From SYOC01 sp964441775 (GTDB taxonomy: Bacteria > Desulfobacterota > Binatia > Bin18), in the NCBI GenBank assembly GCA_964441775.1, contig CAYTVL010000007.1, positions 1 through 64,000 of the forward strand: DNA of 64,000 nucleotides, read 5' to 3'. The position numbers and the translations under genes are program-made. Position 1 is the first letter of the stretch; each line of letters begins with the position of its first letter. Of this stretch, positions 46,049 to 54,940 are shown piece by piece. The notes beneath the pieces are model-generated. The model saw only the letters and a list, made by a program, of their open reading frames with translations, did no database searches and was not told where the DNA came from.

Positions 46049-47854
46049 ATGACTGAAACATCGTTGGCGACGATGATACTGGAACGCGTGGAGCGATATG
46101 GAGCAAAGCGAGCTTTGCTCCATAAACGGGAAAAGGAATGGGAAGAAATTTCTTGGCAGACGTTCGGTGAACGCATCGTGCGCGCGGCCAACGGGCTTGC
46201 AGCGCTGGGATTTCGTGCAGGCGACCGGTTAGCCATTGTGGCGGAAAATCGGCCCGAGTGGCCGATCATTGATCTCGCTTGTCTCTATCTCGGCGGAGTC
46301 GATGTCCCGCTCTACCTGACCAGTACCCCGAAAGAAATGACGTACATCTTGAATGACGCCGGAGTCACCTTCATCGCCGTCTCCGGTCGTGAACAGATTG
46401 CGAAAGTACTCAAGATTTCCAGCAACTTGCCAACACTCACGCACCTCCTCTTGCTTGATGACGGGCCTAAGGACGAAACCCGTCTCGGGCAGTTGCCCAC
46501 GCTTGGCCTCGAAGGGTTATACGCGCTGGGACAACGGCGGGGCGGACGCTCGCAAGCCGTGGCTGATCCTGGCCTCGCCACGATCATTTATACGTCTGGC
46601 ACCACCGGCGTGCCGAAAGGGGTAATGCTCACACACGCCAATATGCTCGCCAACACACAGGATGCGACCTCCGTGCTGCCCATTACGGAGGAGGACATCA
46701 CGGTCTCTTTCCTGCCGCTGTCTCATGGCTTCGAACGCACCGCCGGGCTGTACACGATCCTGCGCGCTGGTGCGGCCATTGCCTATGGGGGAGGCACGGT
46801 CACCCTCACGAGGGATTTGGGAGAAATCAAGCCAACCGCGCTCTGCTGCGTCCCACGCGTGTTGGAATTGGTGTATCGGCGGGTATCGAGCGAACGCGAG
46901 CACGCCAACTTTCTCAAACGCACCCTCTTGAACTGGTCGCTGGAAGTGGGCAAAAAAGCCGGTACGCATCGGGTAGCGCAACAATCCCTCCCGTTCGGGA
47001 CAAAGTTGCAATACGGTCTTGCCGATCGCCTCGTGTTCAAAAAATTGCGCGCCGCGCTCGGTGGGCAGGTGCGGTTCTTGGTCTCCGGCGGGGCGCCGCT
47101 GAATGCAGAAGTCGCCAGGTTTTTCTACGGCGCCGGTCTGGCGGTATACGAGGGCTACGGTCTCACCGAAGCAGGGCCCGTGGTGTCGTGCAATCTTCCT
47201 GGTCGCACACGCTTGGGATCGGTTGGTCCGGCCTTACCGCAAGTCGATGTCAAAATCGCCACGGACGGAGAAATCTGCGTACGCGGCCCGAACGTAATGC
47301 AAGGTTATTACAAGCACCCCGACGACACTGCGCTAGCTATCGACCAGGAAGGATGGTTACATACTGGTGATGTTGGTGAGATTGACGCTGAGGGTTTTAT
47401 TACGATTACCGATCGAAAGAAAGATTTGATCATCACCTCGGAAGGAGAAAATATTGCGCCACAACACATTGAAGGCCTTCTCAAACAGGATCCCTTGATC
47501 GAAGAAGCCTGTCTGATTGGCGACAAGCGGCCCTATTTGACCGTGCTCCTTGTCCCAAATCGCACTTTGCTGGAAGCCTTGGCGCGCAAACATGGCGTGG
47601 CGGAAGCATGGCCGACGTTGTTACAACGCAGTGAATTTCGCGCCCTCTTCCGTCGACGCCTGGACGAGGTGAATCGCGCCTTGCCAGTGTACTCTCGCGT
47701 CCGCAATTTCGCTCTCTTGGAAGAGCCCTTCTCACAGGAGCGCGAGGAACTCACGCCCACGCTCAAGATTAAACGGCGCGTCGTGATGGACACCCGACAC
47801 GCGCAGATCGAAATGATGTACCGCCCCGGTGGCAAGCCGGAAGGAATGCACTAA
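46049..47854 (+). CDS. Long-chain acyl-CoA synthetase (AMP-forming)
   Basis: A 601-residue adenylating ligase that activates fatty acids. The phosphate-binding loop is IIYTSGTTGVPKGVMLTH; motif YEGYGLTEAGPVVSC; WLHTGDVGEID with ITDRKKDLIITSEGENIAPQHIE; and a C-terminal lysine region (LTPTLKIKRRVV). Start follows GGAGGAG. It fits the AMP-binding long-chain group (FadD-like) but substrate chain length cannot be read. Confidence 0.93.
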   Translation: MTETSLATMILERVERYGAKRALLHKREKEWEEISWQTFGERIVRAANGLAALGFRAGDRLAIVAENRPEWPIIDLACLYLGGVDVPLYLTSTPKEMTYILNDAGVTFIAVSGREQIAKVLKISSNLPTLTHLLLLDDGPKDETRLGQLPTLGLEGLYALGQRRGGRSQAVADPGLATIIYTSGTTGVPKGVMLTHANMLANTQDATSVLPITEEDITVSFLPLSHGFERTAGLYTILRAGAAIAYGGGTVTLTRDLGEIKPTALCCVPRVLELVYRRVSSEREHANFLKRTLLNWSLEVGKKAGTHRVAQQSLPFGTKLQYGLADRLVFKKLRAALGGQVRFLVSGGAPLNAEVARFFYGAGLAVYEGYGLTEAGPVVSCNLPGRTRLGSVGPALPQVDVKIATDGEICVRGPNVMQGYYKHPDDTALAIDQEGWLHTGDVGEIDAEGFITITDRKKDLIITSEGENIAPQHIEGLLKQDPLIEEACLIGDKRPYLTVLLVPNRTLLEALARKHGVAEAWPTLLQRSEFRALFRRRLDEVNRALPVYSRVRNFALLEEPFSQEREELTPTLKIKRRVVMDTRHAQIEMMYRPGGKPEGMH

Positions 47855-47889
47855 GTTCACACGCACCCTCGCCACCAACAGGAGACCGC

Positions 47890-49437
47890 ATGCTCGCAGA
47901 AGCGTACGTTGCAGCCCTAGACGCCCCGCTCGTCAACCAAGTAGAAACAGTAGACAATTTGGACATCTTGCTCGAAGTCCTGCCCGAACCGATTCGGACG
48001 GCCTTGGTGCGTGAAGCCGAACTGCGTAGCTTGTTGGAAATCGTGCTCGATCTCGGTCGTCCGGCGGAAGCACGTTATACGGCTAAGACAGTGTACTTGA
48101 GTGAAACCCCAATCAATCGAGAGGATCTTCACTTCATCGTGACCCGCGTGGGCTCCTTCACGCATGATAATCGCGCTGGCCTGCCGCGCACGCTACATCG
48201 CATTTCCGCCATGCGCAACCGCGCGGGCGACGCCATCGGCCTCACGTGCCGAGTGGGGCGCGCGATCTTCGGCACTATTGATATTGTCAAGGACAAAGTC
48301 ACCGAGGATCAAAAAAGCATTTTGCTGCTCGGCCCCCCCGGCGTCGGGAAAACCACGCTGTTGCGCGAGGTGGCGCGCGTGTTGGCGGATGAGCACGGCA
48401 AGCGCGTCATCGTCGTGGATACCTCGAACGAAATCGCGGGCGATGGCGATATCCCGCATCCAGCCATCGGACGCGCGCGTCGCATGCAGGTGCCGTCGCC
48501 GGACCTCCAACACAAGGTCATGATCGAAGCGGTGGAAAATCACATGCCTGAAGTCATTGTCGTGGACGAGATTGGCACGGAAGCTGAAGCGCTGGCGGCG
48601 CGCACGATTGCCGAGCGGGGCGTTCGTTTGATCGCCACAGCGCACGGCAGCGCTGTGGAAAATCTGGCGCAGAATCCGACGCTGGCGGATCTGATCGGCG
48701 GAATCCAGTCTGTCACTCTCGGTGATGAAGAAGCGCGCCGCCGGGGCACGCAAAAGACCGTGCTCGAACGTAAAGCGCCGCCGACGTTTGATGTGCTGAT
48801 TGAAATTCACGATCGACATCGTTTCGCCATTCACCCCGATGTCGCCAAGGCAGTGGATGGTTTCTTGCGAGGGCGACCGCCGCGCCCGGAAATCCGCCTC
48901 CGTCATGAGGATGGACACGTCGAAATTGAACCCCCGTCCGCGGAAACTCCCGCGCCTCATGAAGGAACGGAACGTCCGGAACGGCGAAAAATTCTGCGTC
49001 TCTTTCCGTATGGCATTAACCGACATCGTCTTGAACAAGTGATCCACGAACTCGAAGCGCCCGCGCGGGTCGTGACACAAGCCGAGCAAGCGGACCTCAT
49101 CCTCACCGTGCGCGGCCAGATTAAACGCCAACCGCGAGAACTACGCATGCTTGTGGAGCAAGGCACGCAGCTCTACACCTTGCGCAGCGACACCTTCGCG
49201 CAGATCGCCAAATGTCTCCGCGAACTGATGGCGGACGCATTCCCAGAAGACCGCGCCGCGCTGACGGAAGTGGAGGCGGCTGTTAACGAAGTCGCCGAAA
49301 CCAATAAACCTATCGAACTCGCCCCGCAAAAGGCGCGTCTACGCCGACTTCAGCATGAAATAGTTAAGCAGTATGGACTCTCATCGAAAAGCGAAGGGGA
49401 AGAGCCGTTTCGCCGGTTGGTGGTGTATCCAGCGTGA
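47890..49437 (+). CDS. AAA ATPase with C-terminal R3H domain (SpoIIIAA/Ycf45-like)
   Basis: A 515-residue protein with an N-terminal region (LLEVLPEPIRTALVRE), a P-loop ATPase (LLLGPPGVGKTTLLREVARVL, EVIVVDEIGTEAEALAARTI), and a C-terminal R3H-like nucleic-acid-binding part (EPFRRLVVYPA) preceded by ELAPQKARLRRLQHEIV. The architecture matches cyanobacterial and plastid Ycf45 and single-stranded nucleic-acid-binding R3H proteins. Function unknown. Start follows AGGAG. Confidence 0.88.
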   Translation: MLAEAYVAALDAPLVNQVETVDNLDILLEVLPEPIRTALVREAELRSLLEIVLDLGRPAEARYTAKTVYLSETPINREDLHFIVTRVGSFTHDNRAGLPRTLHRISAMRNRAGDAIGLTCRVGRAIFGTIDIVKDKVTEDQKSILLLGPPGVGKTTLLREVARVLADEHGKRVIVVDTSNEIAGDGDIPHPAIGRARRMQVPSPDLQHKVMIEAVENHMPEVIVVDEIGTEAEALAARTIAERGVRLIATAHGSAVENLAQNPTLADLIGGIQSVTLGDEEARRRGTQKTVLERKAPPTFDVLIEIHDRHRFAIHPDVAKAVDGFLRGRPPRPEIRLRHEDGHVEIEPPSAETPAPHEGTERPERRKILRLFPYGINRHRLEQVIHELEAPARVVTQAEQADLILTVRGQIKRQPRELRMLVEQGTQLYTLRSDTFAQIAKCLRELMADAFPEDRAALTEVEAAVNEVAETNKPIELAPQKARLRRLQHEIVKQYGLSSKSEGEEPFRRLVVYPA

Positions 49438-49462
49438 GGAGAAAACGTCAGAACGGAACGGT

Positions 49463-49520
49463 CCGAGCCGCGCGCGTCAGCAAGCGGCCGAGGAACCGCT
49501 CCCTTACGGTCACGGCTCGG
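49463..49520. repeat. Inverted repeat in intergenic region
   Basis: CCGAGCCG (49463-49470) and CGGCTCGG (49513-49520) flank a 42-bp spacer containing AAGCGGCCGAGGAACCGCTCCC. The gap 49438-49634 contains no gene I can support. Probably a dispersed repeat or terminator. Confidence 0.45.
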
Positions 49521-49634
49521 TTCCTAGCGAGCGGAATACCGTACACTCAATAGTAAACCGCTCTGGCGTTGCTTCGTAGCCCGGACACTTCATGTGCGGG
49601 CGGGTTTGGCAGACTAGCCCCTTGCTCTGCGCGC

Positions 49635-50864
49635 TCACACCCCGATCACCATCGCCACCGTCGTCGTGCCGGAGCCGCCAATGTTCAGCGTGGCGATCTT
49701 CTTGGCGCCGTCAATCTGATATTCACCGGCCTGCCCCGTTACCTGTTTACACGCATCCAGCGCCTGGCGTACGCCGGTGGCGCCCACCGGATGACCGCAG
49801 CCGATGAGTCCCCCGCTCGCGTTGATCGGCAACTTGCCGCCTAATTCGATCACGCCCTCTTCCACGGCTTTCCAAGATTCACCCGGCTTGGTGACGCCAA
49901 AGTGGTCAATCGCCATATATTCCGAAGGCGTGAAACAGTCGTGCGTTTCGATCCCTTGCACGCCCCACACATCGGCAAGGCCTGCACGCTGAAACGCGTC
50001 AACAATCGCTTGACGCGTGTGCGGCAACACGTAAGGGCTATTTTTGCTCTCAGCAACTTTGGTGTCAAAGCGCATGGGGGCGGTGCGGTGACCCCAGCCG
50101 AGAAGACGGGGCAACTGTTCGAGCTTGAGGCCACGCCGCGCGGCATATTGTTTGGCAAAACTCTCAGAAGCAAGAAAGAGCGAGGCGGCGCCGTCAGTCA
50201 CCTGCGAGCAGTCGCGCACTTTCAAGCGGCCCGCCACAGGATTGGCATATTTACCAGAGGTTAAATTTTGTGTCTCATTTGTAAACCAGCCACGTGTCTG
50301 CGCGTACGGGTTACGACGAGCGTTGGAAAAATTAATCTCGGCAATACGGATAAGGTGCTCATCTTTCAGACCAAAGCGCTTTTCATATTCATCACCGAGT
50401 CGGCCAAACAGCTTCGGAAACGGGAATTCCACACCTTTGGCTTCGTGTTCGTACCATCCTGCAGTACCGAGGAAATCGCCGCCGGTCGCGGGATCAACCG
50501 TCTTCATCTGTTCCACACCGATGACCAGCGCGACATTGTAGCGGCCAGCTTCGATCTCCGCCGACGCCATCATGACCGATACACTGCCCGAGGCGCAGGC
50601 CGCTTCGTGCCGTGAAGTCGGAATGCCAGACAACGCCGGGTCGATTTCCCCGAGGAACCCACCGAGATGACCCTGTTTACAATATAACTCCGCCGCGAAG
50701 TTGCCGACGTGCGCCACTTCGACTTCCTTGGGATCGAGGCCTGCCGAAGTCAAACCATTCGTCACCACTTCTTGCATCATCCCGACCACATCCTTGCCTT
50801 CCTTCATCCAGTTGCGGGCAAAGTCGGTTTGATAACCGCCGAGGATATACACCGGTGCAGCCAT
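49635..50864 (-). CDS. Thiolase family protein (acetyl-CoA C-acyltransferase-like)
   Basis: A 409-residue thiolase-fold protein. The nucleophilic Cys is in HEAACASGSVSVMMASAEIE, and the catalytic His-Cys region is SGGLIGCGHPVGATGVRQ near the end. HDCFTPSEYMAIDHFGVT is typical of the SCP2-type thiolase subgroup, and the mid-region (VARGRLKVRDCSQVTDGAASLFLAS-like) fits. Start follows AAGGAAG. It probably acts in beta-oxidation or a related condensation. Confidence 0.9.
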   Translation of the reverse strand: MAAPVYILGGYQTDFARNWMKEGKDVVGMMQEVVTNGLTSAGLDPKEVEVAHVGNFAAELYCKQGHLGGFLGEIDPALSGIPTSRHEAACASGSVSVMMASAEIEAGRYNVALVIGVEQMKTVDPATGGDFLGTAGWYEHEAKGVEFPFPKLFGRLGDEYEKRFGLKDEHLIRIAEINFSNARRNPYAQTRGWFTNETQNLTSGKYANPVAGRLKVRDCSQVTDGAASLFLASESFAKQYAARRGLKLEQLPRLLGWGHRTAPMRFDTKVAESKNSPYVLPHTRQAIVDAFQRAGLADVWGVQGIETHDCFTPSEYMAIDHFGVTKPGESWKAVEEGVIELGGKLPINASGGLIGCGHPVGATGVRQALDACKQVTGQAGEYQIDGAKKIATLNIGGSGTTTVAMVIGV

Positions 50865-51028
50865 AACACTTCCTTACTCCCGCACCGTCCGAATCGTGGC
50901 GCGCGCGGGCACTCGAAATTTTCCGTCGATCGGAATTCATCTTGTCCTATCGTGTCAGGTTGGGAAGGTCAACGCTCGGCAGCTTCCACCTTGATTCCCT
51001 TTCCCAAGAACGAGATAATGCTGGTCCT

Positions 51029-51691
51029 ATGATCGCCATCATTGATTACGGCATGGGCAACCTACGCAGCGTGCAGAAGGGCTTCGAGAAGATGGGCTAC
51101 ACAGCGGAGATTACCCGCGACCCCCCGCGCATCGAAGCGGCCCCTGGAGTGGTGTTGCCTGGCGTGGGCGCGTTTGGCGCCTGCATGGACGGCCTAGCGG
51201 AATGCGGTCTTGTCAACACGGTCTACCGCGTGGCAGCGCAAGGCACGCCGTTGCTCGGCATCTGCGTGGGCATGCAAATTTTATTTTCTGAAAGCATTGA
51301 GTTCGGTCGCGTGCGTGGACTCGACATCCTCAAGGGCCGAGTCATTCGTTTTGATCCTGCTCAGATAGACGGCGGAAAAATTCCCCATATGGGCTGGAAT
51401 CAACTTCACATCAAGCAGCGTGCGCCGCATCTTGAAGGGATTCCCGACGGCGCTGCTGTATATTTTGTCCACTCGTTTTATCCCGTACCGGATGACCCGG
51501 AGGTCATTGCAACGACAACCGATTACGGCGGCACGGAGTTCGCCTCCAGTGTCTGGCAGCGTAACGTGTTCGCCACCCAATTTCATCCGGAGAAGAGCCA
51601 AGAGACCGGCCTGCGCATCTTGGCTAACTTCGGCCAACTGGTCGTTTCAGCCACCCAACACCCAACACCCAACACCCAACACCCGTTTTGA
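51029..51691 (+). CDS. hisH: Imidazole glycerol phosphate synthase glutaminase subunit HisH
   Basis: A 220-residue glutamine amidotransferase subunit. It supplies ammonia to HisF. The Cys nucleophile is in LGICVGMQILF, and the His/Glu pair in FATQFHPEKSQETG. The C-terminus ends in a short low-complexity tail (QHPTPNTQHPF) coded by five CCCAACA repeats. The ATG at 51029 begins MIAIIDYGMGNLRSVQ. The stop lies 1 bp before hisA. Confidence 0.96.
   Translation: MIAIIDYGMGNLRSVQKGFEKMGYTAEITRDPPRIEAAPGVVLPGVGAFGACMDGLAECGLVNTVYRVAAQGTPLLGICVGMQILFSESIEFGRVRGLDILKGRVIRFDPAQIDGGKIPHMGWNQLHIKQRAPHLEGIPDGAAVYFVHSFYPVPDDPEVIATTTDYGGTEFASSVWQRNVFATQFHPEKSQETGLRILANFGQLVVSATQHPTPNTQHPF
51651..51685 (+). 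repeat. 7-nt tandem repeat at the end of hisH
   Basis: Almost perfect units of ACACCCA/CCCAACA repeated about five times, coding the last residues of HisH and occupying the place where a hisA ribosome-binding site would be. Confidence 0.9.
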
Positions 51692-51692
51692 T

Positions 51693-52427
51693 ATGCTCGT
51701 TATTCCCGCGATTGATCTGAAAGGTGGGCGATGCGTGCGCCTCTATCAAGGCGACATGGACCGCGCCACGGTTTACTCTGATGACCCCGTCGCCACCGCC
51801 CTTCGGTGGCAAAGCGAAGGAGCGGAACGTCTTCACGTGGTAGACCTCGACGGCGCCGTCTCGGGCGCTGGCGTCAATACAACAACGATCGAACAGATCT
51901 GCGCGGCGCTCTCTATTCCGGTCCAGGTAGGCGGCGGCATCCGCACGGTGGCGGCGGCGGTGCATCTGTTCGCGAGCGGTGTGCATCGCGTTATTCTCGG
52001 CACCATCGCTTATCGACAGCCAGCAATTGTCGCCGAAGCATGCCAGCGTTTCCCGGGGCGCATTACGGTAGGGATTGACGCACGCGCTGGTAAAGTCGCC
52101 GTGCAAGGATGGACTGAAGGCACGGAACTCGATGCTGTCTCCCTCGCACGACAGTGCGCCACGATGGGAGTCAGCGAAATTGTCTATACTGACATCGCGC
52201 GAGACGGCACCGAACAGGGCGTCAATGTAGACGCCACGCTTGCCCTGGCGCATGCGGTTGCCCTTCCCATTATCGCGTCGGGCGGAGTCGCCAGCTCGAG
52301 TGACATCGAACGATTAGCACCGTTATCCAAAGAAGGGATTGCTGGCGTCATCGTCGGGCGGGCGCTCTATACAGGGGCGGTCACACTCGCGGAAGCTATT
52401 GCCCTTGCCAAAAAGCTCGCCGCCTGA
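51693..52427 (+). CDS. hisA: Phosphoribosylformimino-5-aminoimidazole carboxamide ribotide isomerase HisA
   Basis: A 244-residue (beta/alpha)8 isomerase of histidine synthesis. Catalytic Asp residues are in VIPAIDLKGGRCVRLYQGD and VYTDIARDGTEQG; the phosphate-binding motifs are VQVGGGIRT and IASGGVAS. No ribosome-binding site is evident, so it is probably translated by coupling from hisH. Confidence 0.96.
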   Translation: MLVIPAIDLKGGRCVRLYQGDMDRATVYSDDPVATALRWQSEGAERLHVVDLDGAVSGAGVNTTTIEQICAALSIPVQVGGGIRTVAAAVHLFASGVHRVILGTIAYRQPAIVAEACQRFPGRITVGIDARAGKVAVQGWTEGTELDAVSLARQCATMGVSEIVYTDIARDGTEQGVNVDATLALAHAVALPIIASGGVASSSDIERLAPLSKEGIAGVIVGRALYTGAVTLAEAIALAKKLAA

Positions 52428-52432
52428 GGGGA

Positions 52433-53014
52433 TCACTTTGCCGCCTTGCGTGGGGACGATTGCTTGGCTGCAGGAAGTTGATCCGGCGCTGACACACGCT
52501 GGACAGCGGCGGAGAGGCCGTTCATAGGGGCATTCCGTATCACACCGAGACTGCGGCGAAAAAATTGTAGACCGTTGCTGATATCTTCTGTCGACAACTC
52601 GGCCAAGATGGGCCGCAGAAACTGTCTGCCTTGGTCCACCATCTCGGCGAGAAACCGTTCGCCCTTCGGAGTCAGGAGCACCATCTTTTCCCGTCCAGAG
52701 GCCGGGTCTTCGGCCAGGCGCACCAATGCCAGCGGCGGACGCGCCATCGCTCGCAGGGCCCGGGTGATCGACGGACCGCTGATCTCAAACCAGGTCGCGA
52801 TCAGCCGCTGCATCTCTTTCCGACGGATTCGGTTTCCCTGCTCTCCTTCAGAACGAATCAACCACAGCATCGCAACTTGTTTACGAGTCAACTGACCGCT
52901 GCGTAAAACGTCTTCAAGCGCCTTCCCTACTTGGTAGTGGACAGGATAGAAAAATTCCAAGAACTCGGCGGCTGGATCCTCTTGAGAGTGAATGCTCTTC
53001 TGTTCTCGAGTCAT
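52433..53014 (-). CDS. MarR-family transcriptional regulator
   Basis: A 193-residue winged-helix regulator. It has the HTH segment (GQLTRKQVAMLWLIRSEGEQGNRI, then WFEISGPSITRALRAMARPP) and the wing (VRLAEDPASGREKMVLLTPKGERFLAEMV). ATG 53014 is preceded by AAGGAAGAGG; an in-frame upstream ATG (53041) is less likely. The converging hisA and no clear partner leave the target unknown. Confidence 0.85.
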   Translation of the reverse strand: MTREQKSIHSQEDPAAEFLEFFYPVHYQVGKALEDVLRSGQLTRKQVAMLWLIRSEGEQGNRIRRKEMQRLIATWFEISGPSITRALRAMARPPLALVRLAEDPASGREKMVLLTPKGERFLAEMVDQGRQFLRPILAELSTEDISNGLQFFRRSLGVIRNAPMNGLSAAVQRVSAPDQLPAAKQSSPRKAAK

Positions 53015-53171
53015 GCCTCTTCCTTTTCCGTTTGCTTTCACGAGCTATCTTTCCGGACTCCACTTCCAAGTACAAGAGTGGATGGCTTGCGCTCTATTGA
53101 CAAGGTTCAAGGAAGCGGCCATAAGACGGCCATAACCAGGCTAAAATATGTTGAGGCCACGTATGGGATTC

Positions 53172-53375
53172 ATGAAGATTTCGGCTCGTCCTTCCTATCA
53201 AAAAACAGGAAGCCCGACAGAGAAAAAGCTGCGTGAAGAAAAAAAGATCCACGACGTGCTCTTCGCGGAATTGCTCCCCTACACCTCGCAACGGATGCGG
53301 CGGCAGAGACCTGCTGCGATTCAGGCGAAGACATCGCAAACAAAGATCGCGGCAAAACAGACGTCAGATCTCTGA
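53172..53375 (+). CDS. Doubtful small protein
   Basis: A 67-residue open frame (MKISARPSYQKTGSPTEKK...) in the 349-bp gap between the MarR and CBS genes. It is basic, has no recognisable domain or ribosome-binding site, and overlaps the CBS gene by 12 bp. It may be chance. Otherwise this gap shows nothing I can name. Confidence 0.2.
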   Translation: MKISARPSYQKTGSPTEKKLREEKKIHDVLFAELLPYTSQRMRRQRPAAIQAKTSQTKIAAKQTSDL

Positions 53376-53840
53376 GAAATCCACGCCTTCGATCCGCTCT
53401 TGCATCTTCTGGAACGCGCGCAAAAGATCGGTGGACGTCAGAATGCCCACTAATCGACCCTCAGCGTCCACCACCGGGAGACAATTGATACGACGGGTGA
53501 GCATCTCCGCAATTGCCGTGGAAAGCGGGGACTCGGGCCGCACGGTGATAGGGTCATTTTTCATCACGTCCGCCACGGTGGATGCATCTCGGTCTGGGTT
53601 CCGGATCATAAACCGCAACAGGTCGCGGTCGGAAATGACGCCGGCAAGACGCTGATCGGCGTTCACGACCAACAGGTGGCGAAAACGATGACGAGCCACT
53701 AACGTAATCGCCTCTTGAAACGACTGCTCCGGAGCCAATGCCACTACTTCGCGAGTCATGACTTCCCCGACACGAGTTGGGGCTTCCCCTTGCACGGCAA
53801 CGTCGATTCGCTTTTCTATTTCCGATAGTGATTTGGCCAT
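53364..53840 (-). CDS. Tandem CBS-domain protein
   Basis: A 158-residue protein with two CBS domains (VGEVMTREVVALAPEQSFQE through LAGVISDRDLLRFM; VADVMKNDPITVRPESPLS through LVGILTSTDLLRAF). Such stand-alone pairs bind adenine nucleotides or S-adenosylmethionine and regulate partners. Start has GGGGGGA upstream. Partner unknown. Divergent from the following peptidase gene. Confidence 0.9.
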   Translation of the reverse strand: MAKSLSEIEKRIDVAVQGEAPTRVGEVMTREVVALAPEQSFQEAITLVARHRFRHLLVVNADQRLAGVISDRDLLRFMIRNPDRDASTVADVMKNDPITVRPESPLSTAIAEMLTRRINCLPVVDAEGRLVGILTSTDLLRAFQKMQERIEGVDFSEI

Positions 53841-54009
53841 ACTCTGTTCCCCCCGGAAAGCGATCCTCAGCTTTCTTTATTTAGCAGCATACCAGAAAAG
53901 GTTCACTCGCTGCGAACGATGGGCTTTTTCGTCAGTTCACTATCTTCGCCCTGTTCAGTTTCGTGCAATAATAAATAAAAGCCGCGCTGCAAGAGAGACA
54001 ACCTCACCG

Positions 54010-54909
54010 ATGTTGAACTTCGTGCTTCACCCTGTCCAGACCGTGCGTCAACTCATTATTCGTCAGTTCACTCGACTCTTAACGAAGCCGCTCAAAAACT
54101 ACGCGCCGCGCTTTCCGAACAATTTGGACGCCCTAAAACGACAGATTCGTAAGGGCGACATCATCCTCGTTGAAGGCGAGCAACGCATCAGCGAAGTTAT
54201 CAAATATCTGACACAGAGTTCCTGGTCCCATGCCGCAATCTACGTCGGCGACGAACTCACCCGCCGTCACCATCCGCAAGCAGGGCAACTCCGCGCCGCC
54301 CTCGGGCCAGAAGCTGATTTCTTACTGACCGAGGCGCTGGTTGACGAAGGAGTGGTCGCTTCACCATTGTCAAAATATATCAACTTCAATATTCGCATCT
54401 GTCGTCCCTATAATCTGCGCAAAGACCACTTGCAGACCATCCTTGATGAAGTGATTGGAGGACTTGGCTACACGTACGACTTGCAGAATGTCTTCGACCT
54501 TGCCCGTTATTTTCTACCCGTCAGTTTAGTGCCGCGACGTTTTCGCCGCAAAGCGTTACAGTTCGGCAGTGGGTTGCCCACGCAGGTGATCTGTTCGAGC
54601 ATGTTGGCGTCCGCCTTCGGCAAAGTCGGGTTTCCCATTATTCCTACTGTCATCCGGTCCTCGGCTCTTGACACGCCGCCTTCGCTCTTTGATCTACTCC
54701 TTTTTCGTCCTCGCTCGTCTGCGTCGTCGTTGTATTTTCGCCGTCCACACCCGACTCTGACAACACCGAGAGATTTTGATTTGTCCCCATATTTTGCAAT
54801 CGTCAAATTCAATGTGATTGAGCCCAGTCGATTTGACTACAGCAAAATCATCTGGGCGGAAGAGGAAGAAGACGCGTCGACGCCCCTCCCCTCAGTCTCC
54901 CACTCTTGA
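54010..54909 (+). CDS. YiiX/C92-type permuted NlpC-like peptidase
   Basis: A 299-residue protein with the permuted NlpC/P60-like (peptidase C92) fold: GDIILVEGEQRISEVIKYLTQSSWSHAAIYVG holds the catalytic His and VICSSMLASAF the catalytic Cys. Between them TEALVDEGVVASPLSKYI is the conserved middle. The target may be lipoprotein-, peptidoglycan- or acyl-linked bonds, but is unknown. The ATG at 54010 has a weak AGAGA site. No signal peptide is evident. Confidence 0.82.
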   Translation: MLNFVLHPVQTVRQLIIRQFTRLLTKPLKNYAPRFPNNLDALKRQIRKGDIILVEGEQRISEVIKYLTQSSWSHAAIYVGDELTRRHHPQAGQLRAALGPEADFLLTEALVDEGVVASPLSKYINFNIRICRPYNLRKDHLQTILDEVIGGLGYTYDLQNVFDLARYFLPVSLVPRRFRRKALQFGSGLPTQVICSSMLASAFGKVGFPIIPTVIRSSALDTPPSLFDLLLFRPRSSASSLYFRRPHPTLTTPRDFDLSPYFAIVKFNVIEPSRFDYSKIIWAEEEEDASTPLPSVSHS

Positions 54910-54940
54910 CACCTCGGAAGAAACGCCAGACACTTCCGAC

